The position numbers and the translations under genes are program-made. Shown here one piece after another: positions 1-6,783 of a stretch of DNA of 32,190 nucleotides. The notes under the pieces are model-generated. The model was given only the letters and a program-made list of their open reading frames with translations. It was not told the DNA's origin and made no database searches. This stretch comes from SFWF01 sp045587065 (GTDB lineage: Bacteria; Bacillota; Clostridia; Oscillospirales; Acutalibacteraceae): the NCBI GenBank assembly GCA_045587065.1, contig JAZNBQ010000040.1:1-32190 (forward strand), in the 5' to 3' direction. Every line of letters begins with the position of its first letter. Positions within the stretch are counted from its first letter, which is position 1.

Positions 1-266
1 TCCTTTAGTCTCCTTGGGAAACGCTTATCATTAAAGGTAATTATACCGATTTCATTCTCTGCACAATATTTAACGATTTCAACAGAATCTATTAAATTTT
101 TATCGCTTAACTGTCTTATTTCATTACGCGTTAAAAAGCCTAACTCGTTTAGCCTTGATACATTTAACTCGTACACTGCTTTGGCACTGCCAAACATATC
201 AATTAGCACCTTTGCTTTAACTGAGGCATAACCTAATCTCTTAGAAAGCCAAATCCAATGCGTCAT
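1..266 (-). CDS. dprA: DprA/Smf DNA-processing protein, N-terminal part (cut by window edge)
   Basis: The first 88 codons of a gene that runs off the left edge; it starts with ATG at 266. The translation begins MTHWIWLSKRLGYASVKAKV and passes through a helix-hairpin-helix/SAM-like region (SRLNELGFLT) to a stretch reading GIITFNDKRFPRRLK, close to the conserved DprA segment just before the Rossmann fold (I-x-x-x-D-x-x-Y/F-P-x-x-L). DprA loads RecA onto incoming single-stranded DNA in transformation. The TrmH-family gene stops at the base next to this ATG (TAA followed directly by ATG), so the two are probably translationally coupled. The catalytic-size Rossmann domain is outside the window, so the call rests on the N-terminus only. 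Confidence 0.75.
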   Translation of the reverse strand, partial: MTHWIWLSKRLGYASVKAKVLIDMFGSAKAVYELNVSRLNELGFLTRNEIRQLSDKNLIDSVEIVKYCAENEIGIITFNDKRFPRRLK

Positions 267-1049
267 TTATTTGCACAACTCCCACATTATAATTGAAGCA
301 GCTGAAGCTGCGTTAAGAGATTCCGCTTTACCTGACATAGGAATTGTTATTAGTCGGTGGCAAGATTTTTTTGTCTCTTCTGTTATACCATTTGCCTCAT
401 TACCGATAATAATAGCAACTCCGTCTGTAAACTTTGTTTCAGTAATATTCTGTGCCGTTTTATCTACCACTGTGCCGTAGATAGTAAAGTTAGAGTTTTT
501 AAGAGTTTTTATAAGATCGTCACATATAACTATAGGTATGCGAAGCAACGCTCCCATAGATGCTCTGAGAGCCTTTGAACCATAGGGGTCGCAACTATCT
601 TTTGAAAGGAAAATACCATCAATACCCAGTGCTTCCGCAGTACGAGCTATGGCTCCGATATTAGATGGGTCGGCAAGATGCTCTAAAGCAATATATCTGC
701 CATTTTCTCTAACCTTAATATTGGAAAAATCAGGCATTTCACAAAGACACAAAACCCCTTGCGGAGATACGGTATCTGCCATTTTTTTGAAAAGAGAATC
801 AGGAACAATATATGCATTATCAGAGTTTTCAGCTAACTTTTCTATATCAGCATTTAATTTTTCCATGGCAGTATCACTGACTATTAAGGTTAAAACCTTA
901 TAGTTATTCAAAACTGCATCACGACATAGACGTAACCCCTCCAAAATAAACTGACCGTTTTCACGACGAGTTTTAGCGCTATTTTGAAGAGTTAATACAA
1001 TTTTTATAAGCTGATTCTCTTTACTTGTAATTCTAATAAATTCTTTCAT
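267..1049 (-). CDS. TrmH/SpoU-family RNA 2'-O-methyltransferase
   Basis: A 260-residue protein with the layout of the RlmB/TsnR-type SpoU family: a small N-terminal substrate-binding domain (residues 1-100, including RRENGQFILEGLRLCRDA) and a C-terminal trefoil-knot SAM-binding domain. All three knot motifs are visible: NIGAIARTAEALG (motif 1), IIIGNEANGI (motif 2) and IPMSGKAESLNAASAASI (motif 3). These enzymes methylate the 2'-OH of a ribose in 23S rRNA or tRNA; the exact target cannot be read from sequence. The gene sits directly behind the rplT terminator and its stop abuts the dprA start. A weak AAGAG ribosome binding site precedes the ATG, and no convincing promoter is seen. Confidence 0.9.
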   Translation of the reverse strand: MKEFIRITSKENQLIKIVLTLQNSAKTRRENGQFILEGLRLCRDAVLNNYKVLTLIVSDTAMEKLNADIEKLAENSDNAYIVPDSLFKKMADTVSPQGVLCLCEMPDFSNIKVRENGRYIALEHLADPSNIGAIARTAEALGIDGIFLSKDSCDPYGSKALRASMGALLRIPIVICDDLIKTLKNSNFTIYGTVVDKTAQNITETKFTDGVAIIIGNEANGITEETKKSCHRLITIPMSGKAESLNAASAASIIMWELCK

Positions 1050-1076
1050 AAACTCTTAGCCTATTATAAAAAATTT

Positions 1077-1096
1077 GACCGAGGCGCACCTCGGTC
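1077..1096 (-). terminator. Rho-independent terminator after rplT
   Basis: A perfect 8-bp stem, GACCGAGG with CCTCGGTC, around a 4-base loop. On the minus strand it is followed by CAAATTTTTT. It lies just after the rplT stop and ends the infC-rpmI-rplT unit before the TrmH-family gene. Confidence 0.9.
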
Positions 1097-1105
1097 TTTG
1101 ATAGA

Positions 1106-1465
1106 TTATTTTTCTAAAGCTTTTTTAGCGGTTTTTGCAAGAGAAGCAAAACCAGCAGCATCACTTACAGCAAGTTCTGCAAGCATTTTGCGGTTAATTG
1201 CTACGCCTGCCTTTTTAAGACCGTTCATAAATGTAGAATAATTCATACCATTGATTTTTGCAGCAGCAGAGATACGTGTAATCCAAAGACGACGGAAATC
1301 TCTCTTCTTCTGTCTACGGCCTACATAAGCATAGTTGCCGGATTTCATAACAGCTTCTTTAGCTGTCTTGAAAAGCTTAGATTTTGCGCCAAAATAACCT
1401 TTAGCAAGTTTTAATACTTTATTTCTTCTTTTGCGTGTAGATAACGCACCTTTAACACGAGCCAT
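1106..1465 (-). CDS. rplT: 50S ribosomal protein L20
   Basis: A 119-residue protein of normal length for L20. It starts MARVKGALSTRKRRNKVLKL and contains the basic N-terminal helix and the GYFGAKSKLFKTAKEAVMKS, RRQKKRDFRRLWITRI and NGLKKAGVAINRKMLAELA blocks typical of the family. L20 binds 23S rRNA early in large-subunit assembly and, in Firmicutes, represses its own operon by binding the infC leader. It is the last gene of infC-rpmI-rplT, with 28 bases between it and rpmI and a strong AAGGAGG-type ribosome binding site before the ATG. Confidence 0.98.
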   Translation of the reverse strand: MARVKGALSTRKRRNKVLKLAKGYFGAKSKLFKTAKEAVMKSGNYAYVGRRQKKRDFRRLWITRISAAAKINGMNYSTFMNGLKKAGVAINRKMLAELAVSDAAGFASLAKTAKKALEK

Positions 1466-1493
1466 TTATATATCCTCCTTATGTCCTTTATCT

Positions 1494-1691
1494 CTATTTG
1501 TAAGGAATCATTTTCTTGACTCTTGCTACATTGGTTACGTCAGCAACAACAGTCTTACGCAAATTTCTCTTACGTTTTGTGGTTTTCTTGTTAAGAATGT
1601 GTGATTTGTAAGCGTGTGCACGTTTAACTTGACCGGTTTTGGTTAACTTAAAACGCTTTTTAGCTCCGCTATGTGTTTTAATTTTCGTCAT
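1494..1691 (-). CDS. rpmI: 50S ribosomal protein L35
   Basis: A 65-residue, very basic protein: MTKIKTHSGAKKRFKLTKTG at the N-terminus, then HILNKKTTKRKRNLRK, the standard L35 signature. Length and composition match the family. It lies between infC and rplT in the universal order and has a GGAGG site 7 bases before the ATG. Confidence 0.98.
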   Translation of the reverse strand: MTKIKTHSGAKKRFKLTKTGQVKRAHAYKSHILNKKTTKRKRNLRKTVVADVTNVARVKKMIPYK

Positions 1692-1719
1692 TTTAAATCC
1701 TCCTTAAAGATTTCAATTA

Positions 1720-2238
1720 CTATTTTACTGGTTTTGGAGCAAGGAACATAAGCATGTTTCTGCTCTCCATTTTTGCAGGTTTTTCAACTACAGCATATTC
1801 ACCACAGTATTCAGCAAATCTTGCCATAATATCGAGACCAATTTCAGGGTGGCCAAGTTCTCTACCTCTGAATCGAATAGAAACCTTTAATTTGCAACCG
1901 GATTTTAAAAACTGAATTGCATGATTGCCTTTAGTTTCAAAATCGTGTTTATCAATGCTAAGGCCTAATCTAATCTCTTTGGTTTCGATAACTTTTTGAT
2001 TTTTCTTTGCTTCTTTTTCACGCTTGGCAATTTCAAATCTGTACTTGCCGTAATCCATAATTTTACAAACTGGTGGATTTGCGTTTGGAGAAACGTTTAC
2101 GAGGTCTAAATCTTTATCGTATGCGGCTTCAAGGGCATCTTTAATTGGTAAGATACCAAGCTGTGAACCGTCGGCATCGATAACACGAACCTCTTTAAAA
2201 GTGATTTGCTCATTGATAGGAATATCTTTGACGCTGAT
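1720..2238 (-). CDS. infC: Translation initiation factor IF-3, non-AUG start
   Basis: IF-3 prevents subunit re-association and proofreads start-codon choice. The protein reads SVKDIPINEQITFKEVRVID, then SPNANPPVCKIMDYGKYRFE, a lysine-rich linker (KREKEAKKNQK) and the C-terminal domain ending NMLMFLAPKPVK, all typical. The open frame extends upstream to an ATG at 2310, but that ATG lies before the leader terminator hairpin, so it cannot be the normal start. A GGAGG at 2247-2251 sits 8 bases before an ATC codon (2238) and 5 before an ATT (2241); either is a rare start like the AUU of E. coli infC, which makes IF-3 autoregulate. I chose ATC because it directly precedes the Ser codon that begins many Firmicute IF-3 proteins; this gives 172 residues. 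Confidence 0.9.
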   Translation of the reverse strand: MSVKDIPINEQITFKEVRVIDADGSQLGILPIKDALEAAYDKDLDLVNVSPNANPPVCKIMDYGKYRFEIAKREKEAKKNQKVIETKEIRLGLSIDKHDFETKGNHAIQFLKSGCKLKVSIRFRGRELGHPEIGLDIMARFAEYCGEYAVVEKPAKMESRNMLMFLAPKPVK

Positions 2239-2251
2239 AATTAACACCTCC

Positions 2252-2381
2252 AAAATATAAAACAAAACGGACGGCATAATACCGTCCGAAAATAAGCAAA
2301 ATACACCCAATAGGTATAAAACTTATTGACCCTTTCAGTTAATCTTCAGGGTGAGAACGATATATGCTCTACTTTGTTGTC
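2252..2381 (-). promoter_or_regulatory. infC leader, likely L20-type autoregulatory leader with attenuator
   Basis: This leader of about 130 bases lies between the infC promoter and the ribosome binding site. On the minus strand it contains GTTCTCACCC, then GAAAGGGTCAATAAG, and later CTATTGGGTG, so CACCC can pair with alternative GGGT(G) segments. It ends in the terminator hairpin at 2268-2288. This arrangement resembles the Firmicute L20 leader family (Rfam L20_leader), where L20 binding promotes termination. The family assignment comes from layout and remembered motifs, not from a covariance search. Confidence 0.7.
2255..2288 (-). terminator. Attenuator hairpin in the infC leader
   Basis: A 7-bp stem, CGGACGG (2268-2274) with CCGTCCG (2282-2288), around a 7-base loop. 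On the minus strand it is followed by TTTTGTTTT and then the infC ribosome binding site. It is an intrinsic terminator placed ahead of the first gene. Confidence 0.85.
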
Positions 2382-2387
2382 TTAATT

Positions 2388-2415
2388 ATTATACACGAAT
2401 ATTTTAAAATGTCAA
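2388..2415 (-). promoter_or_regulatory. Promoter of infC-rpmI-rplT
   Basis: On the minus strand there is a perfect -35 TTGACA (2410-2415) and a perfect -10 TATAAT (2388-2393) with a 16-base spacer. It starts 8 bases after the stop of the MreB-like gene. Confidence 0.9.
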
Positions 2416-2422
2416 GCATTTT

Positions 2423-3451
2423 TTAAATGTTTTCTATGGTTAGTTCTTTTATAGAGCGCATTTGATAATCAACACTCTTAATAAGTCTTGGATTTCTGAA
2501 AGCCGCTGAAACGCCTTTAATTACTGAATGAGATGGGTCAGGCAGATGGTTGATTTTAACACCTAAAAACTCGCTCATAAGTTCAACCATACCATTAATC
2601 TGTGATCCTCCGCCTGCAAGGAAAACTCCCTCTTCTGTAATGTCACCTATCATATCAGGGTCAGTCTTTTCCATAACCTTTCTAACTGCATTGCAAATGG
2701 TTATAGCAGTTTCAAAAAGTACGTCAAATAATTCATCAGAAGTAATCTCAAAAGATTCAGGCAAACCTGTAATTAAATTTCTTCCTCTTGCAACCATTGT
2801 GATTTCAACTGGTCTTTTTACTACGCTGCCTATCTGAATTTTAATATCTTCAGCAGTCAGTTCTCCGATTTCAATATTATACTCCTTACGGACGTATTTA
2901 ATGATTGCTTCGTCAAAGTTGTATGAAGCAACCTTAAAGGAATCGCACTGAACGATACTACCAAGAGAAATAACCGCTATATTAGTAGCGCCAAATCCAA
3001 TATCAACAACCATACTGCCCTTAGGAGCGTCAAAGTCCACCCCTGCTGCTAAAGCAACTGCAAGAGGACTTTCAATTACCGATATACTTCTGCCGCCACT
3101 ATCTTCAATAACATGAGACATTGAACGATGCTGAAGCTCGGTAAGACCGGTAGGCAAACACGCAATAACCTTAGGTCTGATTATCTTATTTGAGAACGCT
3201 TTATTCATATATTCTCTCAGCATTGAAAGAGCTATATCATATTCAGAAATTATTCCGCCCTCAATGGGTCTGATACAGGTTAACATATCAGGAGTTCTTC
3301 CAAGTGAAGACTTGGCTTTGTCTCCAAAATACACAGGCTCGAAAGTCTCTGAATCAACCGTAACAACAGTTGGTTGTTCTACTACTATTCGGCCACCGGA
3401 ATAAATGACTGTTTTGTATGTTCCAAGGTCTAAGCCTATTTCTAATGACAT
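2423..3451 (-). CDS. Divergent MreB-like bacterial actin
   Basis: A 342-residue protein that aligns from end to end with MreB. It has the phosphate-1 loop GLDLGTYKTVIY, the block GRTPDMLTCIRPIEGG, the IESPLAVALAAG segment, the phosphate-2 loop VVDIGFGATNIAVISLGSI (about 148-166) and the adenosine-binding VFLAGGGSQINGM. MreB polymerises under the membrane and directs wall synthesis. Several normally fixed residues differ: phosphate-2 is GFGATN where MreB has GGGTTE, phosphate-1 has Tyr-Lys where Ala-Asn is usual, and in LTELQHRSM Gln107 stands where MreB has the Glu thought to activate the hydrolytic water. No mreC or mreD is next to it. It has its own promoter and sits between comF and infC. 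The fold is sure; the function is not, and a specialised filament or a weakly hydrolysing MreB are both possible. Confidence 0.85.
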   Translation of the reverse strand: MSLEIGLDLGTYKTVIYSGGRIVVEQPTVVTVDSETFEPVYFGDKAKSSLGRTPDMLTCIRPIEGGIISEYDIALSMLREYMNKAFSNKIIRPKVIACLPTGLTELQHRSMSHVIEDSGGRSISVIESPLAVALAAGVDFDAPKGSMVVDIGFGATNIAVISLGSIVQCDSFKVASYNFDEAIIKYVRKEYNIEIGELTAEDIKIQIGSVVKRPVEITMVARGRNLITGLPESFEITSDELFDVLFETAITICNAVRKVMEKTDPDMIGDITEEGVFLAGGGSQINGMVELMSEFLGVKINHLPDPSHSVIKGVSAAFRNPRLIKSVDYQMRSIKELTIENI

Positions 3452-3471
3452 TATTTCACCTCTTTTAAGTA

Positions 3472-3500
3472 ATTATATAATATTTCAAATTCATATTCAA
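3472..3500 (-). promoter_or_regulatory. Promoter of the MreB-like gene
   Basis: Minus strand -35 TTGAAT (3495-3500) and -10 TATAAT (3472-3477) with a 17-base spacer, just ahead of an AGAGGTG ribosome binding site. Confidence 0.75.
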
Positions 3501-3508
3501 GAAAATAT

Positions 3509-4171
3509 TTATGAAAGGAGCGCCGTTACGCAGTAAACCTTTTCTGCACCTGCGAATTTTAGTTCTCTGGCACATTCGTTAAGCGTAGCACCTGTAGTTT
3601 TAATATCGTCCAACAGTAAAACCGTCTTACCTTTGAGACTTTTATTTGAACGATAAACGTCTTTTACGTTATCAAATCTCTCGTTTAAAGAAAGTTTGTG
3701 TTGAACATTGTTTGGCTTAATTTTTATAAGTGTGTTTTCATCAATTTTGATTTTTATTTTTTTAGATAATTCTCTTGCTAACACCCTGCACTGATTATAT
3801 TTACCTTTGTCTTTAGGTACAAAGGTCAACATATCAAATTCAATGTCGCCATAGTTGCTTTCTATAACCTTGCAAATATTGTCAGTAACGAAAGAGAGCA
3901 TATCAAAATCTTTATTAAACTTAAAATTATAGAAGGATTGTTTGATAATGCCTTGGTTTACTAACGGAGCCACAACCCCATCAAAATGATATATATGAGT
4001 ATCACACTGACAATTTTTAAGATTATTACCACATAAAGTACAAACAGGTGGTTCAACAAAACGGACCTGACCTAAGCACTCACTACAAAAGTGACCATCA
4101 CTTATCAACACTTTACATGCGGCGCACCTTCTCGGGTAAAAAGAATCTATTACTAAATCTAAGAGTTTCAT
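3509..4171 (-). CDS. comF: ComF family protein (zinc-ribbon phosphoribosyltransferase-like)
   Basis: A 220-residue protein with two N-terminal zinc-binding cysteine clusters (Cys16/19 and Cys29/32, then Cys44/47 and Cys54/56) followed by a type I phosphoribosyltransferase fold. The PRPP-loop signature VLLLDDIKTTGATLNE lies near residues 183-198. ComF proteins are needed for natural transformation, probably in handling internalised single-stranded DNA. It is the last gene of a unit with recD2, only 3 bases after it. With dprA also in this window, it adds to the DNA uptake/recombination content. Its ATG follows an AAAGGA site. Confidence 0.92.
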   Translation of the reverse strand: MKLLDLVIDSFYPRRCAACKVLISDGHFCSECLGQVRFVEPPVCTLCGNNLKNCQCDTHIYHFDGVVAPLVNQGIIKQSFYNFKFNKDFDMLSFVTDNICKVIESNYGDIEFDMLTFVPKDKGKYNQCRVLARELSKKIKIKIDENTLIKIKPNNVQHKLSLNERFDNVKDVYRSNKSLKGKTVLLLDDIKTTGATLNECARELKFAGAEKVYCVTALLS

Positions 4172-4174
4172 TTT

Positions 4175-6367
4175 TTAATCCTTTAAAAAATATGATAATG
4201 CCGTATAACGCAAGGTTTTGCGGTTGTTTTCGGCCATCATTTCAAAAATTTCTTCTCTGCCGATTAGAATAAGCAATTTTTTAGCACGAGTAATTCCGGT
4301 ATATAAAAGATTTCTATATCGGAGCATTGACGGTGTATCACAAATCGGTATGATTACACAGTCGAATTCACTTCCCTGACTTTTATGAACGGTTACTGCA
4401 TAGGCAAGCTCCAATAAGCTTAAATCGGTATCATAATAGGTAGCAATTTTATCATCAAACTGAACCTTTAGAGATTTCTCTTTATTATTGATTTCCATAA
4501 TAAAACCTATGTCACCGTTAAATACGCCGCTACCTGTCTCCCCCTTAGAATTAGTCCATACAATATCGTAATCGTTTTTTATCTGCATTACCTTATCGCC
4601 GGGTCTAAAGTATATACCTTTGTAATTCATTTCAGCAGTGCCTTTTTTATAGGGATTAATCTCCTTTTGCAAAAGCTGATTCAGGTTAACGGTTCCTCCC
4701 TCAAATTTTTTGGACGGACATAACACCTGAATGTCATAAACACTTGAAAATCCGTAAGCTTTCGGCAGACGGTTAACGCACAAGTCTACCACCTGGTTTG
4801 CAGTTGATTTAGGAGAATTATTATGTATAAAAAAGAAGTCTTTTCCTTTTTCCCTAAGGTCAAGTTTTTCTCCGTTTATAATTTTATGTGCATTTACAGT
4901 AATAGAACTCTCTGTCGCTTGTCTAAAAACCTTTGTAAGTTTTACCGAAGATACTACCTCGCTATCAATAATATCACTTAACACATTACCAGCACCAACG
5001 CTTGGCAGCTGGTCTGAGTCGCCTACTAAAATAAGACGTGAGGTTGTCCTTACCGCCTCAAGAAGAGCACTAAAAAGTAATGTATCTACCATTGACATTT
5101 CATCAATTATTATAATATCAAAATCAAGGGGATTCTTTTTATTTCTATAAAAATAAGCTTTATCATTTTCTCCCCATTCGACTTCTAAAAGACGATGAAT
5201 TGTCTTAGCTTCAAAGCCTGTAAGCTCAGTCATACGCTTAGCAGCTCGTCCAGTGGGAGCCGCAAGAGCAATGCTTTTTCCTCTGCCGTTGAGAATTTCT
5301 ATAATTGCATTAAGCGTAGTGGTTTTGCCTGTACCAGGACCTCCTGTTAAAACAAAAATTCCGCTATTCATAGCTTCATTTACTGCATCTATTTGTTTCT
5401 CATCAAAAGTAATGTTTAATCTGCTTTCAATAAATTTAAGTTCTATAGGAGAAATAGGCATAAAAGGTATATTGTTATCAACAATAGATTTTACCTTGGC
5501 TGCTATATATTCTTCTGCCGCAGCATAATCGTTTATAAAAATGTAGCTTGTATTTCCCAGAAGTTTTTCAGTTACTACAAGGCTATCAACCATAATATCG
5601 ACAACGTCTTCAAGTCTATCGCGATTTACAGATAGAAGATTAATAGATACGTCCACCAATTTTGTTCTTGGCAGACAGGTATGACCATTAAGTAAGTTTC
5701 TTCTTAAAACGAACTCAACGCCTGCGGCAAGGCGATGCTCGTTATCTTCAGAAATACCGAAAAAGCTTGCTATTTCTTCAACCCTTTCAAAAGGAAATCC
5801 AATCTCCTCTGAACAGAGGTAATAGGGATTTTCTTTTATTAAATCAACACAATTTGCGCCTAAATACTTGAATATATTTGATGCTTCAATGGGTGTAATT
5901 TTAAACTTTGAAAGACTTAGCATTATATCTCTGATGCCATATTGCTTTTTATATTCTTCGGAAATAAGCAACGCTTTTTCTTCACTTATTCCTCTTATTT
6001 CAGATAATCTTAATGGCTCGTTTTCTATTATTTCTAAGGTTCTATCTTTAAATCTTTCAACTATTTTAGTTGCGGTAGACGGTCCAACTCCCTTTATTGC
6101 GCCACTGGAAAGAAATTTTAACACCTGTAGAGAATTTTGAGGAATAGTAGCCTCCGCTGCGTCAACCTTAAACTGTCTGCCATAAACCGAATGAACTGTA
6201 TAGCTTCCAAAAAGCACAACAGAATCGCCCTCACTGAAGTAGGGCATAATTCCTGCTGCGGTTATTAGCTCTTTGCCTGATTTAACCTTAATAACAGTAT
6301 AACCATTATCTCTGTTTCTGTATGTAACACCAAGCACTATTCCTTTTAGTTCTATACTGTTTTCCAT
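4175..6367 (-). CDS. recD2: RecD2-type 5'-3' DNA helicase
   Basis: A 730-residue SF1B helicase. The N-terminal 200 residues form the OB-like and helix-hairpin-helix region typical of RecD2 (SGAIKGVGPSTATKIVERF, LSEIRGISEEKALLISEEY), which separates it from RecD of RecBCD. The motor follows: Walker A GGPGTGKT at 342-349, PTGRAAKRM, Walker B IDEMSMVD near 421-428, LVGDSDQLPSVGAG, and C-terminal motif VI AYAVTVHKSQGSEFD and YTGITRAKKLL. RecD2 unwinds 5'-tailed DNA and supports repair and fork progress in bacteria without RecBC. Its ATG immediately follows the TAA of the small membrane protein gene, and comF starts 3 bases after its own stop, so the three are one operon. Confidence 0.95.
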   Translation of the reverse strand: MENSIELKGIVLGVTYRNRDNGYTVIKVKSGKELITAAGIMPYFSEGDSVVLFGSYTVHSVYGRQFKVDAAEATIPQNSLQVLKFLSSGAIKGVGPSTATKIVERFKDRTLEIIENEPLRLSEIRGISEEKALLISEEYKKQYGIRDIMLSLSKFKITPIEASNIFKYLGANCVDLIKENPYYLCSEEIGFPFERVEEIASFFGISEDNEHRLAAGVEFVLRRNLLNGHTCLPRTKLVDVSINLLSVNRDRLEDVVDIMVDSLVVTEKLLGNTSYIFINDYAAAEEYIAAKVKSIVDNNIPFMPISPIELKFIESRLNITFDEKQIDAVNEAMNSGIFVLTGGPGTGKTTTLNAIIEILNGRGKSIALAAPTGRAAKRMTELTGFEAKTIHRLLEVEWGENDKAYFYRNKKNPLDFDIIIIDEMSMVDTLLFSALLEAVRTTSRLILVGDSDQLPSVGAGNVLSDIIDSEVVSSVKLTKVFRQATESSITVNAHKIINGEKLDLREKGKDFFFIHNNSPKSTANQVVDLCVNRLPKAYGFSSVYDIQVLCPSKKFEGGTVNLNQLLQKEINPYKKGTAEMNYKGIYFRPGDKVMQIKNDYDIVWTNSKGETGSGVFNGDIGFIMEINNKEKSLKVQFDDKIATYYDTDLSLLELAYAVTVHKSQGSEFDCVIIPICDTPSMLRYRNLLYTGITRAKKLLILIGREEIFEMMAENNRKTLRYTALSYFLKD

Positions 6368-6703
6368 TTATAGCTCCGAAATATTTATATTATTGTTATT
6401 TACTTTAGAGATAAATCTGATATTGTTGTCTTTTGCAAATTCTTCACATCTAGAAAGAGCAGACTCGTCAATATCGTAATCAATAGCTACTAAATCATCT
6501 GCATATGTTTTGCCGTACCATAGTAATTCTTCAAAAACTATTCTTAACTGAAGGTCGGCAAATTCTCCGCACAGATAACATAGAAGGGTCTTTTTAGGTT
6601 TTTCTTTTGGTCTGATAATACTAAGCCAAATCCAATGAATTAAATCACTAAGACCAATTACGCTAAGGGAAAAGACTACAATAAACAACAATGTTTCAAG
6701 CAT
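6368..6703 (-). CDS. Small single-pass membrane protein of unknown function
   Basis: A 111-residue protein. Residues 4-30 are a hydrophobic helix (LLFIVVFSLSVIGLSDLIHW), followed by a positive RPKEKPKKT segment, so the C-terminal 80 residues should be cytoplasmic. That soluble part (LQLRIVFEELLWYGKTYADD, then DESALSRCEEFAKDNNIRFI) looks like a small alpha/beta domain. Similar short proteins are common in Clostridia next to recD2, but I cannot name a function. It is the first gene of the unit with recD2 and comF, with a GAGGTGG ribosome binding site, and its stop codon touches the recD2 start. Confidence 0.8.
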   Translation of the reverse strand: MLETLLFIVVFSLSVIGLSDLIHWIWLSIIRPKEKPKKTLLCYLCGEFADLQLRIVFEELLWYGKTYADDLVAIDYDIDESALSRCEEFAKDNNIRFISKVNNNNINISEL

Positions 6704-6719
6704 GTAACCACCTCAAAAC

Positions 6720-6748
6720 ATTATATGTTTCAGATTACATTCTGTTAA
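6720..6748 (-). promoter_or_regulatory. Promoter of the membrane protein-recD2-comF unit
   Basis: Minus strand -35 TTAACA (6743-6748) and -10 TATAAT (6720-6725), 17-base spacer. The -35 box overlaps the T-run of the terminator that ends the cdaA-ybbR unit. Confidence 0.75.
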
Positions 6749-6752
6749 AACG

Positions 6753-6778
6753 AAAGGGATTTCACTAGAAATCCCTTT
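6753..6778 (-). terminator. Terminator after the cdaA-ybbR unit
   Basis: A perfect 11-bp stem, AAAGGGATTTC with GAAATCCCTTT, around a 4-base loop, followed on the minus strand by CGTTTTAAC. It lies directly after the YbbR-protein stop codon. Confidence 0.85.
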
Positions 6779-6783
6779 GTTAA

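Noticed and set aside
1050..1076. Possible promoter (TATAAT) for the TrmH-family gene.
   Set aside because: No -35 element at 16-18 bases; that position falls in the rplT terminator stem. Read-through or an unseen site is as likely.
2239..2310. Longer infC frame starting at the ATG at 2310.
   Set aside because: It begins upstream of the leader terminator hairpin and adds a non-homologous extension; the ribosome binding site at 2247-2251 marks the real start.
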